Source of the DNA: Planctomycetota bacterium
GTDB lineage: Bacteria > Planctomycetota > UBA8108 > UBA1146
Direction: 5' to 3'
NCBI GenBank assembly: GCA_002691835.1
Contig: NZJA01000037.1
Coordinates: 1 to 9,879, forward strand
DNA length: 9,879 bases
The first letter of the stretch is position 1; each line of letters opens with the position of its first letter. Shown piece by piece: positions 1 to 6,758 of this stretch. The notes below the pieces were generated by a model. That model saw only the letters and a list, made by a program, of their open reading frames with translations, searched no databases and had not been told where the DNA came from. A program made the translations under genes and the position numbers.

Positions 1-33
1 AAAGTGGACGGGTAGGTTGATTTCGTAGGCCAT
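1..33 (-). CDS. Possible 5' end of a divergent gene (partial, product unknown)
   Basis: On the minus strand an ATG at 33-31 is preceded by GGAAGGG (50-44) with a 10-nt spacer, a good Shine-Dalgarno arrangement. It opens eleven codons reading MAYEINLPVHF before the window ends. The same frame is open further upstream to about 309, with other possible starts at ATG 144-142 and ATG 120-118, but neither has a visible ribosome binding site, and the upstream peptide is arginine- and serine-rich and unconvincing. I therefore prefer the start at 33. Eleven residues are too few to name a family. If real, the gene is transcribed away from the thiol dioxygenase gene, so the region between them would hold both promoters. 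Confidence 0.45.
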   Translation of the reverse strand, partial: MAYEINLPVHF

Positions 34-65
34 CGCTTCAAATCCCTTCCGGGGTTTGTTCCTGA

Positions 66-77
66 CACTTTCCGGTG
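66..77 (+). repeat. 12-bp direct repeat, copy 1
   Basis: The sequence CACTTTCCGGTG recurs exactly at 226-237. Both copies sit in the noncoding region upstream of the dioxygenase gene. This could be a pair of regulator sites or chance; no dyad symmetry is present in the unit. Confidence 0.35.
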
Positions 78-225
78 TTGAAACCGGGAGAGAGACCCCA
101 TTGGACTTCCGAGATCCCATTCGAGAGCATTGCCGGGCCGCCATCCAGTCGATAAACTTGGGATTCAGCGTAATTTGGAACGACTCGTCCTGGCGAAACC
201 GGCCCTCACCCTCTGTGGGAGGACT

Positions 226-237
226 CACTTTCCGGTG
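226..237 (+). repeat. 12-bp direct repeat, copy 2
   Basis: Second exact copy of CACTTTCCGGTG (first at 66-77). It ends 58 bp before the GTG start of the dioxygenase gene, a position compatible with a regulator site close to a promoter. Function is inferred only from position. Confidence 0.35.
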
Positions 238-295
238 CCCGCGTCGATCTCGTGACCAGCGTCTTGAGTTTCCAGTGTTTTGAAATGGGGAGCCC

Positions 296-871
296 GTGGA
301 GCCGATCAGTCAATTGTCCGATCTCATCGGAGCATTCGAAAAAACTGTCGCCGATGCACAAAATGAACGTCGCCGTTTGAATAACCTTGTGGGCATTGTC
401 GAAAATTACTGTGCCGGGGTGACCGACGAATTTCTCGATCAGTTCGAAGGCAGCTCGCAGAAATACACGCGCCATCTCTTGCATGCCGACCCTGAAGACC
501 GCTTCTCTCTGCTCGCTTTGGTATGGCAGCCTGGTCAGGGAACGCCGATCCATGATCATCCGTCTTGGGGTGTGCTTGGTGTTTTACGGGGACGCATGCG
601 CTTCACCAACTACGCTCCGACCACTGCCGAAGGTCTGAATAGCCTGGTTCCTGTTGAGACTTTCATCGGTACAGCGGGCTCGGTGGGGACGGTTTATCCG
701 CCGGCGATGGATCTGCATCGGATGGATAACTGTTCCACTGATCAAATCGCAGTGACCCTTCATGCATATGGTTGCTTGGTGAAGGAGTTTCATATTTACA
801 GCCCTGAGACTGGGGAGCGTCGGGAAGCGACCAGCTCCTTCGATTCCGTTCTCGAAGGCGCCATGCCGTAA
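296..871 (+). CDS. Cysteine dioxygenase type I family thiol dioxygenase
   Basis: A cytoplasmic non-heme iron cupin that should oxidise a small thiol, most likely L-cysteine to cysteine sulfinate, with O2. The 191-residue length fits bacterial members. The iron ligands appear as H86 and H88 in PIHDH and H141 in DLHRMDN. R59 in YTRHL aligns with Arg60 of the rat enzyme, which binds the cysteine carboxylate; 3-mercaptopropionate dioxygenases usually have Gln there, so cysteine is the favoured substrate. The outer-sphere Ser-His-Tyr triad is T154, H156, Y158, so Ser is replaced by Thr. Gly92 stands near the place of mammalian Cys93, so no Cys-Tyr crosslink is expected, as is usual in bacteria. 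The start is GTG: an in-frame TGA at 281-283 leaves no earlier start, and GGGGAG (287-292) precedes it at a short 3-nt spacing. A 109-bp gap separates it from the next gene, so it may have its own transcript. Confidence 0.88.
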   Translation: MEPISQLSDLIGAFEKTVADAQNERRRLNNLVGIVENYCAGVTDEFLDQFEGSSQKYTRHLLHADPEDRFSLLALVWQPGQGTPIHDHPSWGVLGVLRGRMRFTNYAPTTAEGLNSLVPVETFIGTAGSVGTVYPPAMDLHRMDNCSTDQIAVTLHAYGCLVKEFHIYSPETGERREATSSFDSVLEGAMP

Positions 872-980
872 GAGCCTGTTTTCTGAACCGGTTTCAAAAT
901 TTTCGCTGAAACACGATCTGTACTTGCGTTGACTCCATCTCCAGAGTGTCATCTCTTCAGAGAGACGAGAAGGAGTCCCC
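872..980 (+). other. Intergenic spacer with possible promoter for the ligase-PolX-thioesterase operon
   Basis: This 109-bp gap is the largest among the four rightward genes. It has a TTGACT hexamer at 929-934, but the sequence 17 bp downstream (TCTCTT) is a poor -10 box. A small hairpin, TCTCT (952-956), TCAG loop, AGAGA (961-965), lies just before the ribosome binding site of the ligase gene. No T-tailed terminator follows the dioxygenase stop codon. Transcription may therefore continue from the dioxygenase gene, with or without an extra start here. Confidence 0.3.
970..975 (+). promoter_or_regulatory. Shine-Dalgarno AAGGAG fixing a TTG start
   Basis: AAGGAG ends 5 nt before TTG at 981. The encoded N-terminus, MRIGVVTINP, is the normal first beta strand of RimK-type ligases, so both the signal and the homology place the start at this rare codon. 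Confidence 0.75.
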
Positions 981-1856
981 TTGAGAATCGGCGTCGTGAC
1001 CATCAATCCAGAGCTGATTTCCAGTCAGCGAATTCGTGAAGCGGGGCTCTCCCGTGGCCACGAAATGATCCTGCTACCACTTCTCGAATGTTCCGTTTCG
1101 ACCGGATCCCGGCCTCTGCTTCATTTCGGTGAGCCGATCCCTCCACTGGACACTGCCATCGTCCGGCTGGGTAGCCAGCTTCCAGGATTGGCTGTCGCAA
1201 TCGGGCGTGCCTTGGAATCTCTGGGAGTTCCACTACTCGATTCCATTTCTGCTCTAGAACTCGCACGTGACAAATTTGAAACTCTTTGTCGACTGAAGTC
1301 AGCAGGGTTACCTGTTCCATTGACTGAGCTGGTGCGTGATTTGGATCAACTGGCAGCAGCAGTCAACAGAGTCGGCGGGGCACCGGTCGTTGTGAAACCT
1401 CTCTACGGTTCACAGGGTCAGGGAATTGTCCTTGCCGAAAGTTCTGCTGCGGCAGTTTCAATGATGCAGAGCATTCTTTTTCAATCCCGCGAATTTTTAA
1501 TTCAGCAGTTTATTCCCTGTGAGGGTGAAGATGTTCGATTGATCGTCGTCGATGGCGAAGTCGTGACAGCCATGAAGAGGAAGGCTCCAGCCGGGGACTT
1601 CCGTTCGAATCTGGCCAGAGGAGGATCGGCTGTGCCGGTTCAGGTGACCCCAGAACTGAGCGAGTTGGCCCTGGAAGCGACATCTGCCTTGGGACTTCAT
1701 TGTTCCGGTGTGGATCTGCTGTTGAGTGAAAACGGCCCAGTCATTCTTGAAGTCAATGGTTCGCCTGGACTTGGCGGCATTGAACAAGTGACGGGGGTCG
1801 ATGTCGCATCCCACTGGATCTCAACTTTGGAAAATCGTATTCAGGCAGTGAACTGA
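981..1856 (+). CDS. RimK-family ATP-grasp amino-acid ligase
   Basis: An ATP-grasp enzyme expected to join an amino acid, classically L-glutamate, to a carboxyl group through an acyl-phosphate intermediate. The 291-residue length matches RimK (about 300). The N-terminal domain covers residues 1 to 95. The ATP-grasp domain follows, with VVVKPLYGSQGQG (136-148; K139 for ATP), the hallmark GEDVRLIVVDGEVV (182-195), then FRSNLARGGSA (207-217). The Mg-binding end carries D245, E257 and N259 in GVDLL and LEVNGSPGLGGIE. These are RimK-subfamily signatures, closer to RimK, LysX and MptN than to D-Ala-D-Ala ligase or glutathione synthetase. Substrate cannot be read off: ribosomal protein S6 glutamylation, lysine-carrier ligation and tetrahydromethanopterin glutamylation are all known in the family. 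The last is notable because many planctomycetes carry tetrahydromethanopterin C1 genes. The start is TTG. PolX begins 15 bp downstream, indicating one operon. Confidence 0.85.
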   Translation: MRIGVVTINPELISSQRIREAGLSRGHEMILLPLLECSVSTGSRPLLHFGEPIPPLDTAIVRLGSQLPGLAVAIGRALESLGVPLLDSISALELARDKFETLCRLKSAGLPVPLTELVRDLDQLAAAVNRVGGAPVVVKPLYGSQGQGIVLAESSAAAVSMMQSILFQSREFLIQQFIPCEGEDVRLIVVDGEVVTAMKRKAPAGDFRSNLARGGSAVPVQVTPELSELALEATSALGLHCSGVDLLLSENGPVILEVNGSPGLGGIEQVTGVDVASHWISTLENRIQAVN

Positions 1857-1871
1857 TCGAAAGGCTGTGGA

Positions 1872-3629
1872 ATGTCGAACGCAACCGGTCTCAGCAAGGA
1901 TGAGATTTGTAAAACTCTGAAGGAGTTGGGGCACATTCTTGAGATTGCTGGGTCCAGTCCTTTTAAGGTCAGAGCATTTTCTAATGGCTCGAGAGCTTTG
2001 GAAAATTGGCAAGGAGATCTCGTTTCGCTCGTGAAAGACGGGAAGGTGACCTCGATCCAGGGAATCGGAAAAGGGCTTGCCGGAGTGATTGAGGAGTTGA
2101 TTCTCGAAGGTGAGAGCCACGCTGAAGCGGAAATCCGCAGCCTTATTCCTGATAGCCTTCTCGAACTGCTGCGAATCGCCGGGGTCGGGCCGAAGAAAGT
2201 CAGGGTCCTCTACGAGGAGCTGCAGGTGGAATCTGTCGACGCTCTGGAAGAAGCATGCGAGGCGAATCGAGTTCAGGCCCTCGCAGGGTTCGGTAAGACT
2301 TCAGAAAACAAGATTCTCAAAGGGATCAGCAATTTACGTCGTTTTGCTGGCCGACATCTCATTTCTCAAGCAAGGGAAGTTGCCGACCGATTCTTGAGTG
2401 CCGTTGAAACCGTACCTGGTGTCGAAAGAGCTGAGGTGGCGGGATCTCTTCGTCGCTCTCGAGAAACTATCGGTGATATTGATGTTTTGGTTGCTGCAAA
2501 AGATCCGATTTCTGTCCGTGAAGCATTTATGAGTGTCTCTGGAATACGTGAAGTCTTGGCAGAGGGCGATACGAAGTCGAGAATTCTTTCGGAAGAGGGA
2601 GTCGGGGTCGACCTTCGAGTTGTTGAGCCGATTTCTTTCGCACCGGCGCTTCATTACTTCACTGGAAGTAAGGAGCATAATACTCGTCTTCGTCAGAGAG
2701 CCAGGGAACGGGGCTGGAAACTGAATGAATACGGTCTTTGGGATGAAAACGGTGAAGCGCTGTCGACTCCTGATGAGAAAGACATATTTCACCATTTAGG
2801 TTTGGCGTGGATTCCCCCAGAGTTACGTGAAGACCTGGGGGAACTTGAATCCTCCGAAGAGATCCACAGTCGTGGAGAAGAATGGCCAGCATTAGTGACC
2901 CCAGAAGATGTCAAAGGTGTCCTTCATTGCCACTCCACATGGTCAGATGGTAAAGCCTCACTGAGGGAGATGATTCAAGCCGCTTCTGACCTTGGTTGGG
3001 TTTATTACGGGACTGGTGATCATTCGAGAACCGCTTCTTATGCGGGTGGGTTGAGTATCGAGCAACTGGAAGAGCAGCGTCAGGAGATTGAGGAAATCCG
3101 TAAAGATTTCCCTCAGATGAAGATTCTTCAGGGAATTGAAAGCGACATACTCTCAGATGGATCTCTGGATTATCCCGACGAAGTTCTCGAGCAGCTCGAT
3201 TATGTGGTCATCAGTGTTCATTCTTCATTTAGCCTCTCTCGAAAAGATCAGACAGATCGAATCGAGAGAGCTCTTCGTCATCCTGCGACGACTGTTTGGG
3301 GGCATCCAACAGGTCGTCTGTTACTTCAGAGGGATGGCTATGAAATTGATCTCGATCACCTTCTGGGAGTTGCTGCAGAAGAGAAAGTGATCGTTGAGTT
3401 GAATGCTCATCCGAGTCGCTTGGATTTGGATTGGCGGTGGGGGAAACGGGTTTCAGAATTGGGAGTCGATATTGGAATCCACCCGGATGCGCACTCCACA
3501 CGGGGCTTGGAAGATGTCAAACACGGCGTCGCTATCGCTCGAAAAATGGGATTTCCTCCAAACCGGATCACCAATTGTATGAATCCTGAAGAATATCTGC
3601 AAAGATTGAACATGTGTCATACACCGTGA
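1872..3629 (+). CDS. polX: Family X DNA polymerase / 3'-5' exonuclease PolX
   Basis: A bacterial PolX of normal length (585 residues; family about 570-580) that fills short gaps in base excision repair and trims 3' ends. An N-terminal 8-kDa-like region with helix-hairpin-helix elements (GIGKGLAG 64-71; GVGPKK 104-109) is followed by the Pol beta core. There GSLRRSRETIGDIDVLV (191-207) holds the GS motif and metal aspartates D202 and D204, with D247 in VDLRVV as the third, and YFTGS at 262-266. The C-terminal PHP nuclease domain has a full set of metal ligands: H352 and H354 in HCH, D358, D383 and H384, E423, H450, H478, and H537, D539, H541 in HPDAHS. Both activities should be intact. ATG start with AAAGG (1860-1864) 7 nt upstream. 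It lies 15 bp after the ligase gene and 22 bp before the thioesterase gene, and has no evident functional link to either. Confidence 0.95.
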   Translation: MSNATGLSKDEICKTLKELGHILEIAGSSPFKVRAFSNGSRALENWQGDLVSLVKDGKVTSIQGIGKGLAGVIEELILEGESHAEAEIRSLIPDSLLELLRIAGVGPKKVRVLYEELQVESVDALEEACEANRVQALAGFGKTSENKILKGISNLRRFAGRHLISQAREVADRFLSAVETVPGVERAEVAGSLRRSRETIGDIDVLVAAKDPISVREAFMSVSGIREVLAEGDTKSRILSEEGVGVDLRVVEPISFAPALHYFTGSKEHNTRLRQRARERGWKLNEYGLWDENGEALSTPDEKDIFHHLGLAWIPPELREDLGELESSEEIHSRGEEWPALVTPEDVKGVLHCHSTWSDGKASLREMIQAASDLGWVYYGTGDHSRTASYAGGLSIEQLEEQRQEIEEIRKDFPQMKILQGIESDILSDGSLDYPDEVLEQLDYVVISVHSSFSLSRKDQTDRIERALRHPATTVWGHPTGRLLLQRDGYEIDLDHLLGVAAEEKVIVELNAHPSRLDLDWRWGKRVSELGVDIGIHPDAHSTRGLEDVKHGVAIARKMGFPPNRITNCMNPEEYLQRLNMCHTP

Positions 3630-3638
3630 ACTCCCAAG

Positions 3639-3645
3639 AGAGGAG
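3639..3645 (+). promoter_or_regulatory. Shine-Dalgarno AGAGGAG fixing a TTG start
   Basis: AGAGGAG ends 6 nt before TTG at 3652. The next in-frame starts, GTG (codon 13) and ATG (codon 15), have no such sequence ahead of them, so TTG is preferred for the thioesterase gene. Confidence 0.7.
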
Positions 3646-3651
3646 CCTGGC

Positions 3652-4131
3652 TTGAGCCGAGAACAGAAAAGCCCCAGTGATAGTGCCGTGGAAATGCGTG
3701 AATTGGTGTTACCGAACGACACTAATAGTCACGGCAATGTACTCGGTGGAAAAGTTCTCCATCTGATGGATCTGGCTTGTGCGATGGTTGCCATGCGTCA
3801 TTGCCGAAGACCTGTTGTGACGGCTGCGATGGACAATGTCGAGTTTTTGGCGCCCATTCCAGGTGGGCATTTCATGATCCTCAAGGCGATGGTGAATCAC
3901 ACGGGTAAAAGCTCGATGGAGGTAGGTGTTCGTGTGGAGGGTGAAGATCCCCGAACAGGGGACATCACTCATACTTCTAGTGCATACTTAACTTTTGTTG
4001 CGCTTGACGATCTGAAGAATCCAGTCGTGGTTCCAGAGTTGATCCCGACGAACATTGAGGAAGAGCGAAGGTTCAAGGAAGCTTCTGATCGGGTAGAGGC
4101 CCGAAGGAAACATCGACAAAAAGGGAACTGA
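3652..4131 (+). CDS. Hotdog-fold acyl-CoA thioesterase (YciA/BACH type)
   Basis: A cytoplasmic enzyme expected to hydrolyse acyl-CoA esters to free acid and CoA. At 159 residues it is a single hotdog domain. The signature DTNSHGNVLGGKVLHLMD (23-40) gives N25 and D40 at the usual active-site positions of Acot7/YciA relatives. It is followed by DNVEFLAPIPGGHFMILKA and a second strand set ending in SSAYLTFVALDD, both typical. The C-terminus (about 135-159) is a charged helical tail rich in E, R and K. Chain-length preference cannot be told from sequence. The start is TTG with a good ribosome binding site. It is the last gene of the rightward cluster, 22 bp after PolX, and its TGA (4129-4131) faces the stop codon of the opposing TPR lipoprotein gene across 6 bp. 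Confidence 0.88.
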   Translation: MSREQKSPSDSAVEMRELVLPNDTNSHGNVLGGKVLHLMDLACAMVAMRHCRRPVVTAAMDNVEFLAPIPGGHFMILKAMVNHTGKSSMEVGVRVEGEDPRTGDITHTSSAYLTFVALDDLKNPVVVPELIPTNIEEERRFKEASDRVEARRKHRQKGN

Positions 4132-4137
4132 TAGGTG

Positions 4138-5574
4138 TTATTGATCGATCGTGCGAATTCTCGTTCGCAAGACACTTACACCCTGGTGTTCGGGATCCAC
4201 TTTGGTGGCTCGTTCAAGACACTGCTTCGCTAGTTTGGGATCCCCGACAGATACGGCCAGCAATCCTCTCTGAATATTTCCAATGAGATTTTCGGGATCG
4301 ACTTTCAAAACAGAGTCGAGAGCGAATTTTGCAGTCTCCCTGTCATTCAGTTGGGTGGAGACCTCAAAAAGTTTGAAGGACAGCGGGATGTGTTCATCAT
4401 TGAGTTCTATCGCTGTTCGAAGACTTCCTCTCGCACTTGCATTGTCTCCGAGAAGAGCGTGGCATTTTCCAAGGACGAAATGTGATTTCCAGTCAGCGGA
4501 GGAGTTTTCGACAACTTCTTTGGCATTGATCATCGCTTTGCGAATCTTCCGGGTAGCAGAAGAATTTGCTCCCTGAGCCTGAAGGTCTTCCGCTTCACGG
4601 ACAAGAATGTCGACCCATAGAAGCTTGGTGTTATCGTTCATAAATTCGCTTGGAGTGTCTTCAAGGATTTTCTGAGCTTCAACGGATCGGCCACTGGAGT
4701 GATAGCATTGAGCAGTGAGAGCACGAACACTTGGATCTTGGGGGAAAGCACTGAGCAGTGAGGTGGCGATCTTTTCAGCAGCAGGGAAATTTCGACCACG
4801 AATATTGTTTCCGATTATTCGAATTTGATAGTCTCTGCCAGTCTTCTGTTGGAGGAATTCTTTTTCCTTGGGGTCTAGAACGATGGTGCGTTCACTCGGA
4901 CTCGCATTCTTCAGAATATTCTCAACCTGTTCCGGGACTGCATTCCCTTCGAGAAGGTAAACCTCACCAAGTAATCGATAGGGATATGGAGTCTTCTTGT
5001 CGATATTGGTGATGGTTTTCAGAATTTCCAGAGCTTCCCGATGAAGTCCAGAATCCAAAAGAATTTCTGCTTTGCTGGTTTGTAGAGGAAATGACGAGGG
5101 GGTTTGGGCAAGGCAGTTGAGAATCAACTGCCATGCTTTGTCGGATTCTCCATGATCGTGATAGGCCGTCGCCAGGTAATGTCGAGCAGGAAGGTAAGCC
5201 GGGAACTCCGCTACGATGCTTTCGAGATCAGGGATTCCATTTTTAGTATCACCAGCTTCAATGATGGAACGAGCGTGTCGGTATGCCCAAAGGGGGGTTC
5301 TCGGGTCGAGTAATTTCGCGGCGGAGAACTCTTGGGCTGCAGCAGTATGGGCGCCATGAACAGAGAGAGCATAGGCGTATTTCCCCCTATGTTCGGCGAT
5401 ATTTGGATTCCTCAGTGCATGACTTCTTGCCAGATTAACAGCAGCCTTTTGGAGAGTGTCTAAAGAAGTTGTGTTTGGGAATGGCGTGACCGCAGCAGGT
5501 TCGGGTCCTTTACAACCAGATGTGCACAGAAAAAGAATGAAGAGGCTCAAAGGAAGGTGGCGGTAAACGATCAA
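4138..5574 (-). CDS. TPR-repeat lipoprotein
   Basis: A 478-residue protein with a short signal peptide: Y4 and R5, a hydrophobic stretch from 7 to 17, then TSGC with a probable lipidated C21. The lipobox is imperfect because position -3 is Thr. The rest is almost entirely tetratricopeptide helices in two blocks, about 60-215 and 260-470; a clear example is near the end, NLIGNIQRGLLAVSVGDPKL and on to KVDPEH. TPR arrays bind other proteins, so a scaffold role at a membrane is the inference; no catalytic domain is seen. The start is TTG at 5574-5572, overlapping the TGA of the upstream gene as TTGA, with AAGGAGGG just ahead. It is the third gene of the operon with the secreted TPR and ASPIC/UnbV proteins. 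Confidence 0.85.
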   Translation of the reverse strand: MIVYRHLPLSLFILFLCTSGCKGPEPAAVTPFPNTTSLDTLQKAAVNLARSHALRNPNIAEHRGKYAYALSVHGAHTAAAQEFSAAKLLDPRTPLWAYRHARSIIEAGDTKNGIPDLESIVAEFPAYLPARHYLATAYHDHGESDKAWQLILNCLAQTPSSFPLQTSKAEILLDSGLHREALEILKTITNIDKKTPYPYRLLGEVYLLEGNAVPEQVENILKNASPSERTIVLDPKEKEFLQQKTGRDYQIRIIGNNIRGRNFPAAEKIATSLLSAFPQDPSVRALTAQCYHSSGRSVEAQKILEDTPSEFMNDNTKLLWVDILVREAEDLQAQGANSSATRKIRKAMINAKEVVENSSADWKSHFVLGKCHALLGDNASARGSLRTAIELNDEHIPLSFKLFEVSTQLNDRETAKFALDSVLKVDPENLIGNIQRGLLAVSVGDPKLAKQCLERATKVDPEHQGVSVLRTRIRTIDQ

Positions 5575-6758
5575 TTGCCCTCCTTGACCGACTTCTTTGC
5601 GCTTCGTTTTCTCAAGGACTCAATTTGAGATTTCAAAGTGAGGCCATTGGGCTGCACCGGATTTAAAGACAGTAGTTTGTTGAGATCATTTTCCGCTTCC
5701 GCCAGTCTTCCCATTCCGAAGAAGAGAGAAGCACGTTGATAGAGAGTGGATGAATCTGTGGGGTCTAATTGAAGAGCTCGATGATAGGCTTTAAATGCTT
5801 GTTCATTCTGGCCCAGCTTTGCGCAGTTACTTCCATATCGCCGAAATAGATTTGTTGAATCGGGAGAACCATCGATGGCGAGCTCGAGGTAGACGTTCGC
5901 GCTGGCGTATTGCCCCTTGGATTCAAGTTCCAAGGCGGCCGTAGAGCAAAAGGCAGGGGTTTTATCGAGCTGGTTCAAACGTTGCATCAGTGGGTCTGCT
6001 AAGTTGACCGGGGTTGACACCAGCTCTGAATTACGAAGTTTTTTGAGAGTCTCTTGAAGTGGAATTGTCTTTTCTTTTTGTCCAGAACGTAGAAAGGCTT
6101 GCGAGAGTGCGGTCAGCGATCCCCGATCACGAGGGAATCGATCCAAAGTCGATTCTAGATATTGGATGGCCTCAGCTGGCTTGTTGAGAGTGATCAGGTT
6201 TTGACCAATCCTGCGTTTTCCGGCAGGGCAATCTGGCACGCCTTCGAGGTATCGGAGCAGGTATTCGTTAGAAGATTCGATATCGCCATTGCGATTAAGA
6301 AGTTCACCAATTCGGTAAAGAGTCACGCTTTGTTGAGGTTCCAGTTCGAGATATCGCTGGAATTCAACAAGGGCCTCATCGACTTTCCCGAGGAGCTCCA
6401 GAGAGTAACCGAGGCGATAATGACATTCATGAATAGTTGGGTCTGCTCGAAGGATTTCCTGAAGGACGCGAACAGCCGATTCATGAAAATCGTAGGCACA
6501 AAGCTGGATCGCCAGGCTTAATTTACGATCAAGAATGGCAGGGTTGCTTTGTATGATACTTTCGCAACCGATCAGTGCTCTGATAACAGGAAGAGCGGTA
6601 TCTTCTTCGATCAAGTTTTCGATTTTTACTTCACGGCTATCGGTAACCGTCACGTCCTGTGAAGTAACATGATTGGCACAGAAAAAAGTAAAGGTGAAAG
6701 CTACCCACAGTGCTACTCTCGTTTTTTGAAAAAGAATGGGGGAGGGAGACTTTTTCAT
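5571..6758 (-). CDS. Secreted TPR-repeat protein
   Basis: A 395-residue protein. Its N-terminus begins MKKSPSPILF, has a hydrophobic core at 15-28, and probably has a signal peptidase I site near VTS|QD (33/34). No lipobox cysteine is present, so it should be released beyond the cytoplasmic membrane. Residues 75-240 and 268-385 form two blocks of TPR helices, with consensus-like units such as YRLGYSLELLGKVDEALVEF (114-133) and the repeat ending in ALQLDPTD (328-335). They are joined by a linker around 241-267. The C-terminus is basic (RKRSAKKS). Its ATG overlaps the TGA of the ASPIC/UnbV gene as ATGA, with AAGGA 8 nt upstream, and its own end overlaps the next gene as TTGA. Protein-protein binding in the envelope is inferred; the partner may be one of its operon neighbours. 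Confidence 0.85.
   Translation of the reverse strand: MKKSPSPILFQKTRVALWVAFTFTFFCANHVTSQDVTVTDSREVKIENLIEEDTALPVIRALIGCESIIQSNPAILDRKLSLAIQLCAYDFHESAVRVLQEILRADPTIHECHYRLGYSLELLGKVDEALVEFQRYLELEPQQSVTLYRIGELLNRNGDIESSNEYLLRYLEGVPDCPAGKRRIGQNLITLNKPAEAIQYLESTLDRFPRDRGSLTALSQAFLRSGQKEKTIPLQETLKKLRNSELVSTPVNLADPLMQRLNQLDKTPAFCSTAALELESKGQYASANVYLELAIDGSPDSTNLFRRYGSNCAKLGQNEQAFKAYHRALQLDPTDSSTLYQRASLFFGMGRLAEAENDLNKLLSLNPVQPNGLTLKSQIESLRKRSAKKSVKEGN
5578..5585 (-). promoter_or_regulatory. Shine-Dalgarno AAGGAGGG fixing a TTG start with TTGA overlap
   Basis: On the minus strand AAGGAGGG lies 3 nt ahead of TTG at 5574 and falls within the last codons (Lys-Glu-Gly-Asn-stop) of the upstream TPR gene. 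The overlap TTGA lets ribosomes that stop on the upstream gene restart at once, which offsets the weak start codon. Confidence 0.75.

Larger units (their letters stand above)
34..295. other. Intergenic region, probable divergent promoter area
   Basis: This stretch lies between the putative leftward gene and the rightward dioxygenase gene. No convincing -35/-10 pair stands out on either strand. The only structure I can point to is an exact 12-bp direct repeat, CACTTTCCGGTG, at 66-77 and 226-237, whose copies are 160 bp apart. A 75-codon plus-strand frame (56-283) occupies most of it, but its product is not protein-like and it has no ribosome binding site, so I do not call it. Confidence 0.4.

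Noticed and set aside
56..283. 75-codon plus-strand frame upstream of the dioxygenase gene
   Set aside because: No ribosome binding site, the peptide has no recognisable family or helix pattern, and the opposite strand is equally open here.
584..1006. 140-codon minus-strand frame opposite the dioxygenase gene
   Set aside because: It is a shadow of the well-supported dioxygenase on the other strand, with an arginine- and serine-rich product without motifs.
2334..2795. 153-codon minus-strand frame inside PolX
   Set aside because: It lies opposite the conserved Pol beta core; the product has no family features.
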